DNA of 64,000 nucleotides from Rhodobacteraceae bacterium IMCC1909 (GCA_030704425.1 JAPDHM010000002.1:1-64000), one strand, 5' to 3'. Shown: positions 42,686-52,304, numbered from the stretch's first letter. Translations and numbers: made by a program. The notes: generated by a model from the sequence alone, not told the origin.

Positions 42686-44527
42686 ATGACGGTACAGACC
42701 CACGACTTTGAGGCCGATACAGGCAAAATTCTGAATATTGTGATTAACTCTCTTTATTCCGATAGAGACATATTTTTGCGTGAACTATTGTCCAATGCCT
42801 CTGATGCGATCCACAAACGAAAATTCCTCGGGCAAACAGAACCTAAACTTCTCAACAGCAGTGAAGACGAAATTTCAATCAACGTCGATGAAAAGAAGAA
42901 AACAATAGAAATCATAGATACTGGCATTGGATTGAGTGCAGATGATCTAACTGAAACATTTGGCACGATTGCACGTTCTGGAACCTCATCTTTTTTAGAA
43001 GCCATCGGTGAGAACACTGATAACAAAGACGCAGCTAAGACACTTATTGGTAAGTTTGGTGTGGGTTTTTATTCTGCCTTCATGGTTGCTGAAAAAGTGG
43101 TAGCCACAACAAGAAAAGCTGGCGAAGACGATACACTCATTTGGGAAAGTGACGGCAAAACAGGTTACACCATCACTTCATCAAGTGATGCACATGAGAC
43201 TGGTACCTCAATAAAACTCTTTTTGCGCAAAGATGCCAAGGAATATGCTGACTTCCAGAGACTCAAGACACTCATTAAAAAATATTCTGATCATATTCTC
43301 GTTCCAATTTTTGTAACTGCAAAGGATGCAGAGAAAGAACAGGCCAACAGCGCCCAAGCGCTTTGGACCAGATCACCTTCAGAAATTTCTGCGGAAGAGT
43401 ATTCAGAATTTTACAGAAGCAGCTTGGGTGCGTTCGATGAACCATTCATCACTCTACACAACAAGACAGAGGGATCGATAGACTTCACTAATCTGTTGTT
43501 CGTCCCAAAGACTGCGCCGTTTGACCTGTATGAACCAGAACGGAAAACAAAAGTCAGCCTCTACATTAATCGTGTGTTTATCAGCCAAGATGTCGACGGG
43601 ATAATTCCAACATGGTTACGTTTTGTGAAAGGTATCTTGGATACGACAAGCCTGGATCTAAACGTTAGCAGGGAGATGGTGCAGAACAGTCCTGTCATCA
43701 AAAAAATTTCGAAGTCTGTCACTAAAAAAGTACTGTCAGAACTGAAAAAGAAGCTGAAAAAGGACGAGACGGAATACGCTGCATTTTGGGAACAATTCGG
43801 CAAGGTTCTCAAAGAGGGTCTATACGAAGATTTTGAAAATCGTGAAAAAATTGCAGAAATCACCCGAGTTTATTCTCTGAAATATGAAACACTAATCAGC
43901 CTCGATGATTACATCGAAGAAATGGGCGAAAAACAGGATAAGATCTACTATCTAGCAGCCGATACCCTTAAGCAAGCGTTGTCGAGCCCGCACCTGGAAG
44001 GCTTCCAGGCCAAGGGAGTTGATGTTCTTCTCATGACAGATCCCATCGATGCATTTTGGATGTCTCAGATGATTTCCTACAAGGAAAAGGCATTCTTATC
44101 CATCTCACGTGATAAGTATGATCTGTCAGACTTGGATGATGAAGCTGCAGCAGAAGCATCAGATGATGAAGAAACCAATACAATCGCTGCGTTGATCAAA
44201 GAGTGCATCACTGACTTGGTTGAAGATGTAAAACCAACAACAGCACTGGTGGATAGCCCTGTAAGGCTCGTAGCAGGTGAAGGTGGATTAGACTTCAACC
44301 TCGAAAGAATTCTTAAAGCACAAAATCCCGACTTCGAGGGCGGAAAGAAGGTATTAGAGGTGAATTGTAATCACGACCTCGTGAAAAAGATTCCGGCACT
44401 TTCGTTAGATTTGCAAAAAGCCGTAAGCAGAATGTTGTTTGAACAAGCAAGAGTCCTTGACGGTGAAATGCCGTCAGACCCTCAACAATTCTCAAAAGAT
44501 CTAATTGCCCTAGGAAACGCCCTTTAA
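42686..44527 (+). CDS. htpG: Chaperone protein HtpG (Hsp90 family)
   Basis: A 613-residue cytoplasmic Hsp90. N-terminal ATPase motifs are clear: IFLRELLSNASDAIHKRK, the IIDTGIGLSADDL nucleotide loop and GKFGVGFYSAFMVAEKVV. The middle domain has VFISQDVDGIIPTWLRFVKG and the C-terminal dimerisation domain ends EQARVLDGEMPSDPQQFSKD. The start is set at ATG 42686 because GGAGG lies 6-10 bases upstream; an upstream ATG at 42674 is less fitting. A strong terminator follows at 44535. Length is normal. Confidence 0.95.
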   Translation: MTVQTHDFEADTGKILNIVINSLYSDRDIFLRELLSNASDAIHKRKFLGQTEPKLLNSSEDEISINVDEKKKTIEIIDTGIGLSADDLTETFGTIARSGTSSFLEAIGENTDNKDAAKTLIGKFGVGFYSAFMVAEKVVATTRKAGEDDTLIWESDGKTGYTITSSSDAHETGTSIKLFLRKDAKEYADFQRLKTLIKKYSDHILVPIFVTAKDAEKEQANSAQALWTRSPSEISAEEYSEFYRSSLGAFDEPFITLHNKTEGSIDFTNLLFVPKTAPFDLYEPERKTKVSLYINRVFISQDVDGIIPTWLRFVKGILDTTSLDLNVSREMVQNSPVIKKISKSVTKKVLSELKKKLKKDETEYAAFWEQFGKVLKEGLYEDFENREKIAEITRVYSLKYETLISLDDYIEEMGEKQDKIYYLAADTLKQALSSPHLEGFQAKGVDVLLMTDPIDAFWMSQMISYKEKAFLSISRDKYDLSDLDDEAAAEASDDEETNTIAALIKECITDLVEDVKPTTALVDSPVRLVAGEGGLDFNLERILKAQNPDFEGGKKVLEVNCNHDLVKKIPALSLDLQKAVSRMLFEQARVLDGEMPSDPQQFSKDLIALGNAL

Positions 44528-44534
44528 GGCAATC

Positions 44535-44573
44535 GGTAGCCGCTATCCAACTTCAATGGCGGCTACCGTTTTT
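44535..44573 (+). terminator. Rho-independent terminator of htpG
   Basis: GGTAGCCGC pairs with GCGGCTACC over a 15-base loop and is followed by a GTTTTT tract. It starts 8 bases after the htpG stop codon. Confidence 0.85.
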
Positions 44574-44600
44574 CCCATCCATTCCATAAGCACTTCGATT

Positions 44601-45045
44601 GGTGCTGTCAGACGAATGAGAACTCGCATCAGATTGCTAGCGCAGCCTGAACCTATGCGCTCAACAATTGGCGCCACTCAGTAAGAGCGGCGCTTCGATT
44701 GAGCTTGAAATTGTCTCGTGAGTAGAAGTGGCGCTCCCGATTGAAATGGTTGTGGACTGAAGAGTGGACGGCAGCGAACTTCTGAAGACATCGCATCTGT
44801 CGGAAGCGGAGCATGGCGCGTTCTCGTCGTCGAAACGGCAAGTGGGAATTCTCAGCCCGATTATTTACCCAGCGACCCGTTTCCTGCCAATCCGCGTTGC
44901 CAAAAACTTTTATTGCAGCGCCATAGGAACGTAGTTTGTCCGTCACAACTACTTCTGGCCCGCCGTAGCGCTTCATTGCTTTTCTGAAAAATTTCAATGC
45001 CGCTTTGCGGTCTCGGCGCTTGGTAACAGAATTTTCCAGCACCTC
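44601..45045 (-). mobile_element. IS6-family remnant, transposase 3' half
   Basis: GGTGCTGTCAGACGAATGAG at the left edge equals the terminal repeat of the full copies, and the following 440 bases match them up to about 45045, where IS sequence stops abruptly inside the transposase gene. The other IS half is missing; the right neighbour is the start of an alkylsulfatase gene read in reverse. The break indicates a deletion by IS-mediated events. Confidence 0.85.
44653..45042 (-). pseudogene. IS6-family transposase, C-terminal fragment
   Basis: The 129-residue frame matches the C-terminal half of the transposase at 52817: KRYGGPEVVVTDKLRSYGAA (second catalytic Asp) and NRAENSHLPFRRRERAMLRF (catalytic Glu). 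The N-terminal helix-turn-helix and first Asp are lost. Several substitutions relative to the other copies (FGNADWQ for VGNADRQ) show it has diverged. Confidence 0.85.
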
Positions 45046-45197
45046 ACCTTATCAATGATAGTGACAGCGGTCACCCCCTCGATCATATGCACCGTTGAGG
45101 CCGCATAGCCAACAGCCGTCCAGACACCAGGCGCTAATTCGATGATGTCTTTGCGCGTTTGTTCGCCCTGGGCAATCAGATCAGGATGTGCATTCAT
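45046..45197 (-). pseudogene. MBL-fold alkyl sulfatase, N-terminal fragment cut by IS6
   Basis: The frame starts MNAHPDLIAQGEQTRKDIIE and continues GVWTAVGYAASTVHMIEGVT before reaching IS6 sequence at about 45045. This is the N-terminus of alkyl/aryl sulfatases of the metallo-beta-lactamase fold (SdsA1/BDS1-like), which hydrolyse primary alkyl sulfates. The His-rich metal site and the rest of the roughly 600-residue protein are missing. Its start codon overlaps the stop of the preceding sulfatase gene (ATGA), so the two were translationally coupled. Confidence 0.65.
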
Positions 45198-46840
45198 GTC
45201 TCTATAAACCTCTGTTTCACGGGGCTGTTGTATTTAGACAGCAACTCTTCATCTACTTCTGTGCCATCCAGGAGAAACGGCAAAATTCCGCGTCGCATGG
45301 ATCGACCGCGCATTGCTCTGATATCGTCTTCGGATTTAGTGACCCGCTGGCTCATTCTAAGACCCCATTCACTTAGGTATTTGTAGAGCTGGCTAATTTG
45401 GTTTTGATGATCATTTCCCTTGGCGAGATCATGGAATTCCTGTGGATCATTTTTCAAATCAAAAAGCATCGGACGAAATCCACCCTCGGCATGCATCATC
45501 TTGTAACGACCATCATAGACCATAAACAATCGCGCATCTCTGGGCTCAACACCCAGCTTCACGGCCTGTGGCGTGACAGAATAATCATACTCACTAATCG
45601 CGTATTTCCGCCAAGTCGGGGTTTCCCCTTGAAGCCAAGGCAATAGGCTGCGGCCCTCAACAATGTGATCGGGCACTATGCCACCCGCCGCTTCGATGAA
45701 TGTCGCTGTAAGGTCAATAGATTCAACCAGAGCATCACAGGTTGTGCCCCGTGTGGAGTCGTAGGCGCTTCGGGGATCATAGATGATCATTGGAATTTTG
45801 ACTGACGGATCGTGAAAAAGATCCTTTTCCCCAAGCCAGTGATCGCCCAAATAATCGCCATGATCCGAGGTGAGAACGATCATCGTATCTTTGATCTTCC
45901 CCGTCTCTTCAAGGTAATCAAGGATATTGCCTAATTGATCATCACATTGCTTGATCAATCCCATGTAGGCGGGAATAACCTTTTGCCTCACGTCTTCTTT
46001 TTGAAAGGCCTGAGCAATTTTGTTTTTCTGATAAGCCCCAAAAACAGGATGAGGATTTTCAAGTTCAACCGCATCGCGCGTTGCCGCAGGAACATGGTTT
46101 GGGCCAAACATATCGTGATAGGGTGCAGGCACAATATAGGGCCAATGCGGTTTGATATAGCTGACGTGCGCGCACCAAAGGTCTTGGCCTTGCATGGCGT
46201 CCATAAATTCAATGGTCTTGCGCGTCAGCCAAGGAGTTTCACTGTCGGTTTCTTTGATATTCGCAGGTTTGTCGGCATTTCTGAAAATCCAGCCTGAGGC
46301 AACTTTATCGCCATCAATACCCGCATTGGCGAAATCGGCCCAAGGGTTTTCCGAGTCATACCCTTTGGACTTCAAATATTCATTATAAGGCGAGCGCTTT
46401 TCATCGTACCAACCATCTGGGCCCAATCCCCATAACCCATCATCGCGGATCCACGTATCAAAACCGCATTCAGCCTGCCGCGCGCCAATCACGCTATCTA
46501 GGCTTAGGCCGAGGCGCGCCATACCTTCGCTATCAGCTTTCATGTGGGTTTTGCCGATCAGCCAAGCATCCATCCCAGCGTTTCTAAGATGATCGCCCAT
46601 GGTCATTTCGCCAACACGCAGCGGAAACCCATTCCAATGTGCCCCATGGGATGATGCGTAGCGCCCTGTGTAAAAACACATTCGTGATCCACCACAAACG
46701 GGCGATTGCACAAAGGCATTCGTAAACCGCAAACCCATTTGCGCCACGCGATCAAAGTTTGGCGTGTGCATATGTGGATGTCCTGCACAACTGAGGTAGT
46801 CGAACCTGAGTTGATCATACATGATGAACAATATGTTCAA
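45194..46840 (-). CDS. Sulfatase (alkaline-phosphatase superfamily) with altered formylglycine motif
   Basis: A 548-residue protein closely related to the sulfatase at 32484: ILFIMYDQLRFDYLSCAG at the start, LTSDHGDYLGDHWLGEKDLF later and a similar C-terminus. The formylglycine site reads C49-G-G-S-R53-MCFYTGR; the proline of C-x-P-x-R is replaced by glycine, which is unusual because that proline is part of the FGE recognition sequence. The catalytic Cys and Arg remain. It is coupled to the truncated alkylsulfatase gene and divergent from an IclR fragment that was probably its regulator. Confidence 0.88.
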   Translation of the reverse strand: MNILFIMYDQLRFDYLSCAGHPHMHTPNFDRVAQMGLRFTNAFVQSPVCGGSRMCFYTGRYASSHGAHWNGFPLRVGEMTMGDHLRNAGMDAWLIGKTHMKADSEGMARLGLSLDSVIGARQAECGFDTWIRDDGLWGLGPDGWYDEKRSPYNEYLKSKGYDSENPWADFANAGIDGDKVASGWIFRNADKPANIKETDSETPWLTRKTIEFMDAMQGQDLWCAHVSYIKPHWPYIVPAPYHDMFGPNHVPAATRDAVELENPHPVFGAYQKNKIAQAFQKEDVRQKVIPAYMGLIKQCDDQLGNILDYLEETGKIKDTMIVLTSDHGDYLGDHWLGEKDLFHDPSVKIPMIIYDPRSAYDSTRGTTCDALVESIDLTATFIEAAGGIVPDHIVEGRSLLPWLQGETPTWRKYAISEYDYSVTPQAVKLGVEPRDARLFMVYDGRYKMMHAEGGFRPMLFDLKNDPQEFHDLAKGNDHQNQISQLYKYLSEWGLRMSQRVTKSEDDIRAMRGRSMRRGILPFLLDGTEVDEELLSKYNSPVKQRFIET

Positions 46841-46965
46841 AGTGGCGCATCTCCTTTAAGTACATGGACCAAAAACATGGTTCGTTGTTAATGTTGACAA
46901 AGATATTTTTTTTACACCATCTATGTGTTCACTAGATGCACTAATCGTAAGTTGAAGAAATTTAT

Positions 46966-47053
46966 ATGTCAAAGACTGATGAACCAAAACGAATACGCGC
47001 CTTGGATCGCAGCTTACAGGTGATTGAGCATCTCTCTAACTTCGGTCTTAGCA
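46966..47053 (+). pseudogene. IclR-family regulator, N-terminal fragment
   Basis: About 29 codons from ATG 46966 read MSKTDEPKRIRALDRSLQVI then EHLSNFGLST, the opening of an IclR-type winged helix (normally ALDRALQVLE...LT). The similarity ends at about 47053, where another gene's sequence in the opposite direction begins. It is divergent from the sulfatase at 45194, the usual location of a local regulator, and was evidently truncated by deletion. Confidence 0.65.
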
Positions 47054-47321
47054 CCTTGGCTGTGCAACTAAAATAAGCATGGAGAACGGTAACCGTCTTA
47101 CCATCTTTGTCGATGGTGATCTCGTAGATGTTGTCCTCTGATAGCCCAAGCTCAGCAACGACAGGATCACCCTCTTTGTAGTCTATGTCACAGAAGTCTG
47201 CCTGCGCTTTTTCGCATCGGTCTTGGTAATCGGCGATTATGTATTGGAGTGTTTCTTGGTTTGAGGCTGCGAATGTTGGCAAGGGTAACAACAAAATCAA
47301 GGTTATTAGAGTTTGACGCAT
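47054..47321 (-). pseudogene. Small secreted protein, 3'-truncated
   Basis: Starting at ATG 47321, RQTLITLILLLPLPTFAAS is a signal peptide, followed by an acidic mature part (YIIADYQDRCEKAQADFCDI) with two cysteines and VTVLHAYFSC before the frame enters the antisense of the IclR fragment. The 119-residue frame as a whole is therefore a chimera; only the first 85 or so residues are genuine. GGAGACCTAAATG at its start is identical to that of the small protein at 53967. Function unknown. Confidence 0.6.
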
Positions 47322-47639
47322 TTAGGTCTCCTATTTCGCCCACTATAGAAGATCTGGCTACTGAATGAAGTATCTTTTAGGTTCCAAAGTGTAAGATTGG
47401 ATTTTAAGAACAGCATTGATAGTGTGTGTTTATGAATAGTGGTATTCAAGAATTTTCGTGTGGCTTTTTTTACATTCGCTCAACTTTCGAGTGTCAGGGC
47501 TTTCTAGCTCCCGGCAAACCACAGCCCCCATCTTTGGGAGCCTCAGCACGCAAACAGCCACTTAACCGCATGCCAAATCAAACATGTTTATAGCGACGTG
47601 CGGGCGCGTGGTGGAATTAGGAGATGAAGGAGAATAGAC
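47322..47639. other. Gene-free stretch with hairpin and dispersed repeat
   Basis: Contains an AGCTCCC...GGGAGCCT hairpin around 47507-47543, with a loop of about 20 bases, and then copy 2 of the integrase-upstream-like repeat (47540-47615). No gene seen. Confidence 0.5.
47540..47615 (+). repeat. Integrase-upstream-like dispersed repeat, copy 2
   Basis: GCCTCAGCACGCAAACAGCC, AACATGTTTATAGCGACGTG and CGGGCGCGTGGTGGA match 52575-52664 in order and spacing. It lies immediately before the TauD-family gene and ends just before its ribosome binding site. Confidence 0.55.
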
Positions 47640-48461
47640 ATGTAGATCATACCGCTTACTGGTGGAATAGGCGCTGAGATTTTGGGTGCGGACATCCGCC
47701 GCAGCACCGATTTTAAGGCCATCCATGACGCATTTACAAAATACTCCGTGATTGTTCTGAGGGGGCAAGAGGCAGGACCGGAGGATCATTTGGCCTTTGC
47801 ACAACGCTTTGGCCCGATTAACATCAACCGATTTTTCAAGCCTGTTGAGGGACATCCCGAAATTGCCATGGTGCTAAAGGAAAAGAACCAAACGGCAGCT
47901 ATTGGTGAGGGTTGGCACACAGATCATTCCTATGATCAGGAACCGGCTTTGGGTTCCATTCTTCACGCTATCGAAATGCCCCCCTTTGGCGGTGATACGT
48001 TGTTTGTATCGATGGCTGCCGCCTATGAGGCGTTGTCTACGCCCATGGGCCAGTTCCTTGATGGGCTGACGGCGGTGCATTCATCGCGGCATGTGTTCGG
48101 CGCAGCTGCGATGGACAGTGAAGCGGCCAAAAGCGGACGGCTGGGAAATGCTGAGGCGGCAACGCAGGATGTGCGTCACCCCGTTGTCATAACTCATCCT
48201 CTGAGCGGTCGGCGTGGGCTGTTCGTGAACCCTGTCTTCACTACCTATATTGAAGGACTAAGCGACACTGAATCTACCACGATCCTAGAAATGCTTTACG
48301 CTCATTGTCAGCAGCCAGAATTCCAGTGCCGTGTCCGGTGGCAGGCAGGCGACATCACCATGTGGGACAACCGCGCGACCTGGCACAAGGCGATCAATGA
48401 CTACAACGGATTCCGCCGCCTGATGCACCGCGTCACCGTCGAAGCGGTTCCGCTCTCATAG
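47640..48461 (+). CDS. TauD/TfdA-family 2-oxoglutarate dioxygenase with TAG at codon 2
   Basis: The protein contains the facial triad HTDHS (His-x-Asp), GDTLFVSMAAAYEALS and the distal WHKA histidine with the 2OG-binding RRLMHRVTVE arginine. A strong ribosome site (AAGGAG) precedes ATG at 47640-47642, but the next codon is TAG (47643-47645), followed in frame by IIPLTGGIGAEILGADIRR, the normal N-terminus. CAG to TAG is the simplest explanation. Translation could start later, at TTG 47682, losing about 14 residues. TauD-like enzymes release sulfite from sulfonates or cleave alkyl sulfates; with the sulfatase next door, an organosulfur role is plausible. Confidence 0.75.
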
Positions 48462-48485
48462 TAACTCTGCCTGGAAAACTCTGCC

Positions 48486-50109
48486 ATGTCCGATAACACC
48501 GCTCCTGTTAAAACCTCCCGACCGAATGTAATTCTCATTCTGGCTGACGACATGGGCTTTGCCGATCTGGGCTGTACCGGGTCTGAAATTCAAACCCCGA
48601 ACATCGATGCGCTTGCAAAAGGGGGGGCGATGCTCTCGGCGATGTACAACTGCGCCCGATGCTGTCCGACACGTGCTTCACTGCTGACAGGGCTTTACCC
48701 GCACAAGGCTGGCGTTGGGCATATGGGGGCTAATTTGGGAACGCCTGCCTACCAAGGCTTTTTGCGCAATGACAGCGCAACGATCGCGGAACACCTCAGG
48801 GCCAATGGTTATGCAACGCTAATGTCCGGAAAATGGCATGTGGCCGGTGACTTTGAGGCCCGCAACGTGGACAGTTGGCGATGTGGAACATCCGACCCCG
48901 CGCCAGCGCGGTTTTGACCGTTTCTACGGCATCATGGATGGTGCAACGCATTTCTTTTCCCCGCATTACATGCTGGAGGATGACAATCGGATCGAAACTG
49001 TCCCCGATGATTTCTACTTTACCGATGCGATCACCGATAAGGCCATCGGCATGATCGAAAGAGTGGTCGAGGATGAAAAGCCATTCTTTTTGTACCTTGC
49101 CCACACCGCACCGCACTGGCCGCTCCATGCCCACCCCGAAGACATCGCGCGGTATGATGGGATATATTCCAAGGGCTGGGATCATATCCGCACCGCCCGC
49201 CACGAAACAATGAACAGCAGTGGCGTGTTTCAGCGCAGCTGGAACATCTCTCCTCGCGACAACTCTGTGCATGGCGGGGCGCAAGAGCAAAACAAGGATT
49301 GGAAGGCCAGCAAAATGGCTACCTATGCGGCGATGGTCGACCGCATGGATCAATCTATCGGAACGCTGATCGCCGCGCTCAAACGGCTGGGGCAGTTTGA
49401 TAACACGTTGGTCATGTTCTTGTCCGACAACGGTGGTTGCGCCGAGTTTATGGCCGAAGATGGTTGGGCTAAATTCTATCCCGATCAAACCCATGACGGC
49501 AAACAGATCACCATGGGCAATGTCACAGGCCTACGGCCCGGAGACGCGCAAACCTTCCAGAGCTATGACAAACCTTGGGCCAACGTCTCGAACGCGCCTT
49601 TCCGGCTTTATAAGCATTACGTGCATGAGGGAGGCATTTCGACTCCGTTGGTCGTGCATTGGCCCGACGGCTTCGCGCCGCGCAGCGCTGCCCATGCGCC
49701 CTGCCATGTTGTGGATATTCTACCGACTATTCTTGAGGCCACCGGCGCAGCCTGCCAGGCAGAGGTGGGCGGGCATGAAATCCAGCCACTTCGAGGTGAG
49801 TCCCTGCTTAGGCTGTTTCAGGGCGCGGACTGGCAGCGCAAACAACCAATCTTTTGGGAACATGAAGGCAATGCAGCCATCCGGCTAGGGCAATTCAAGC
49901 TCGTGCGCCTGCACGACCGCCCATGGGAGCTTTACGACATCGAGGCCGACCGCACTGAGTTGACTAACCTTGCAGGGCGCAACCCGAAGCTTGAAAGGGA
50001 TTTAATACGCCAGTACCAGACATGGGCCGACCGCGTGGGCGTATTGGACTGGAACGAGGCTCTGCCAAAACTGCTTCAAGCATGGAATTTGCAAACCCCC
50101 GATGGATGA
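48486..50109 (+). pseudogene. Arylsulfatase (Cys type), single-base frameshift
   Basis: The first 140 codons give NVILILADDMGFADLGCTGS and the formylglycine site C59-C-P-T-R63 with ASLLTGLYPHKAG. At about 48880 the frame shifts by one base: the current frame ends after DSWRCGTSDPAPARF, while the neighbouring frame continues VGDVEHPTPRQRGFDRFYGI through ATHFFSPHYM and FLSDNGGCAEFM to the C-terminus at 50109. Both halves together give about 541 codons, the normal length for arylsulfatase A-like enzymes. Single-base loss or sequencing error. Confidence 0.85.
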
Positions 50110-50383
50110 AATTATGGTCAAGCTGGGTGCTGTCAGAAGAATGAGAACTCGCATCGGATTGCTGGTGCAGCCTAAATCTACGTGTTCAACAATCGGCGCC
50201 ACTTTGCTAGAGCGACCCAGTTCAGCTTGAAATTGAGGCGTGAGTAGCAGACAAATCTATGTCTGTATCGTTATCCTAACCTCTAACTGAAACGCTATTT
50301 GGGCTGGACTTTCGTTCTGCCATAAGCCTACGTGTGATGCTGTCAGGCACGTACTCAAGTAAGTTCATGATGACAGTTCCTTG
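50110..50383. other. Intergenic stretch dominated by an IS6 remnant
   Basis: After the sulfatase stop the DNA holds the IS6-end remnant at 50126-50250 and about 130 further bases without a recognised feature. Confidence 0.5.
50126..50250 (-). mobile_element. IS6-family terminal remnant
   Basis: Starts with GGTGCTGTCAGAAGAATGAG and follows the IS end for about 60 bases, then reads AGTTCAGCTTGAAATTGAGG, which matches the segment next to the IS6 ends at 8119 and 36195 more closely than the complete copies. It belongs to the diverged IS subfamily of those remnants. No transposase coding is left. Confidence 0.7.
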
Positions 50384-51562
50384 TCAAGACAATGGCATAC
50401 GGCGTTCGGCCATAGTTACAAACCAACTGCAGCCAACCGGGATTACGTCGTCGTTAAATTCATAAGATGGATTATGAAGATCAGCGCTGTCTCCGTTTCC
50501 AACGAATAAATATGCTCCAGGCCGTTCAAGTAACATTTCAGAAAAATCCTCTCCACCCATCGATGGTTCAAAATTGCGGTGTGCTACCCCACATACAGAC
50601 AGAGCTACTTCCGCCGCAAAATCCGCTTCGCGCTCATGATTTACCAATGGTGGCGGACCAGACATGTGAGTTACCGCTGCCACAGCGCCATAACCATCTG
50701 CTGTAGACTTTGTCAGAGCATCTATCCGAGCGCGTACGAAGCTCTGAACATCTTTCTCAAAGGTTCTTACAGTGCCACGTAAACGAACTGTGTTGGGTAT
50801 AACATTATATGTATCAGTTTCGGTACGAAAACCGCAAACAGATACCACGATATTTTCCAAAGGGTTAATATTGCGAGATGCAATCGACTGAAGCGCAACC
50901 ACGATCTGTGCCGCTACTAATGTGCTGTCCACACTTTTATGCGGCATTGCGCCATGCCCGCCTTTTCCATGTACAATTATTTCAAATTTATCAGGAGAGG
51001 CCATTTGCGGACCTGTACGCACAGCAAATTCACCAATAGGAAGTCCTGGCATATTATGCATTCCATAAATTTCTTCGACGTTCCACTTATCCATTAGTCC
51101 AGCATCAATCATCGCACGAGCGCCACCACCACCCTCCTCCGCAGGCTGAAATGCTAGCACAATCTTACCGTCGAAATTGCGGGTTTCTGCCAAATATTTT
51201 GCAGCACCTAGCAGCATAGAGGTATGCCCGTCATGACCACAGGCATGCATTTTTCCCGGTATGGTTGATGCGTGTGGCAAATCATTGACTTCTTGAATGG
51301 GCAAGGCATCCATATCAGCGCGAAATCCTATGGAACGCCCAGAAGTATTATTTTGACCATGGATTACGCCAACTACACCCGTTCCACCAAAACCGGTCAC
51401 TATTTCATCAACTCCAAATTCTTTGAGTTTGGAGGCAACGAAAGCGGCCGTACGATACTCTTCAAAGCGTAGCTCTGGATGCGCATGCAGATCACGGCGC
51501 CAAGTCGATATTTCTTCAAACATTTCGGAAAAGCGATTTAAAATTGCCATCATTTTCTCCAT
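50384..51562 (-). CDS. M20 family amidohydrolase (hippurate hydrolase-like)
   Basis: The 392-residue zinc peptidase-fold enzyme has HAHPELRFEEYRTAAFVASK, the metal ligands HACGHDGHTSMLLG, the catalytic pair in QPAEEGGGGARAMID, and the C-terminal SMGGEDFSEMLLE. The lid/dimerisation domain is in between (FEIIVHGKGGHGAMPHKSVD). These enzymes hydrolyse N-acyl amino acids such as hippurate or act on indole-acetyl conjugates. No signal peptide. Likely start at ATG 51562 or 51553. Confidence 0.9.
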   Translation of the reverse strand: MEKMMAILNRFSEMFEEISTWRRDLHAHPELRFEEYRTAAFVASKLKEFGVDEIVTGFGGTGVVGVIHGQNNTSGRSIGFRADMDALPIQEVNDLPHASTIPGKMHACGHDGHTSMLLGAAKYLAETRNFDGKIVLAFQPAEEGGGGARAMIDAGLMDKWNVEEIYGMHNMPGLPIGEFAVRTGPQMASPDKFEIIVHGKGGHGAMPHKSVDSTLVAAQIVVALQSIASRNINPLENIVVSVCGFRTETDTYNVIPNTVRLRGTVRTFEKDVQSFVRARIDALTKSTADGYGAVAAVTHMSGPPPLVNHEREADFAAEVALSVCGVAHRNFEPSMGGEDFSEMLLERPGAYLFVGNGDSADLHNPSYEFNDDVIPVGCSWFVTMAERRMPLS

Positions 51563-51677
51563 CAGCCAAACAATAAAAATTAATTAAGTTACCATCTAAG
51601 GCAACAGCAAACTAAGTTTGTGAAAGAGCAAAACTACAACCCTTGCCTTTTGATAAAATAATTGTGCAAGATTTTAA

Positions 51678-52304
51678 ATGATAAAAAAACCTAATCTGAA
51701 TTTGGCCTACGCACTGCGAACAGTGCAAGATAACCGTAACCTTTATGCCGCATGGGCCAAAGATTATGAGACTGAGTTTGCTCATCAAATGGATTATGTC
51801 TTACCTCAAAAAGTTGCCGAAATATTTGTTGAAATTGGCGGGGTCGGACCAGTTCTTGACGTCGGCGCAGGAACCGGCTTGGCAGGTGAGGCCCTACTGA
51901 AATTAGGTATTGAATCAATTGATGCACTAGACCTTTCAGGCGCTATGCTGGAAGTAGCATCTAACAAAAAAATATATAAAAACCTTTTTACAGAAGACAT
52001 TACTCAACCAATAAAAACAATTAATTATTTATATCAGGGAATAATATCTTCAGGGACCTTCACTCATGGCCATGTAGGGCCGGATGCGATCGAAAATTTG
52101 CTCGCAGTAGCTCAAGAAGGAGCCTGTATTGCGCTATCCGTTAATAGAGATCATTGGTTTAAAAATGGATTTTCCATTAAATTTCAAGAACTCGATGATA
52201 AAATTGAACGGCTCTTATTGCACGAAGTTTCGATATACGGAAATAACTCAAAAGCAGACCATCGTAACGATTTGGCGATCGTGGTAACTTTCAAGAAAGT
52301 GTGA
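51678..52304 (+). CDS. Class I SAM-dependent methyltransferase
   Basis: A 208-residue Rossmann-fold methyltransferase with the SAM-binding motif I VLDVGAGTGLAGEALL and acidic loop DALDLSGAML. The downstream YQGIISSGTFTHGHVG corresponds to motif post-I/II. Substrate is unknown. It stands alone between an M20 enzyme (divergent) and an IS6 remnant. Confidence 0.85.
   Translation: MIKKPNLNLAYALRTVQDNRNLYAAWAKDYETEFAHQMDYVLPQKVAEIFVEIGGVGPVLDVGAGTGLAGEALLKLGIESIDALDLSGAMLEVASNKKIYKNLFTEDITQPIKTINYLYQGIISSGTFTHGHVGPDAIENLLAVAQEGACIALSVNRDHWFKNGFSIKFQELDDKIERLLLHEVSIYGNNSKADHRNDLAIVVTFKKV

Noticed and set aside
44994-45197. 67-codon frame as an intact small protein
   Set aside because: Its last 17 codons are IS6 sequence; it is a truncated alkylsulfatase start.
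46962-47321. 119-residue frame as one intact secreted protein
   Set aside because: The C-terminal third is the antisense of an IclR-family start, so it is a junction artefact.
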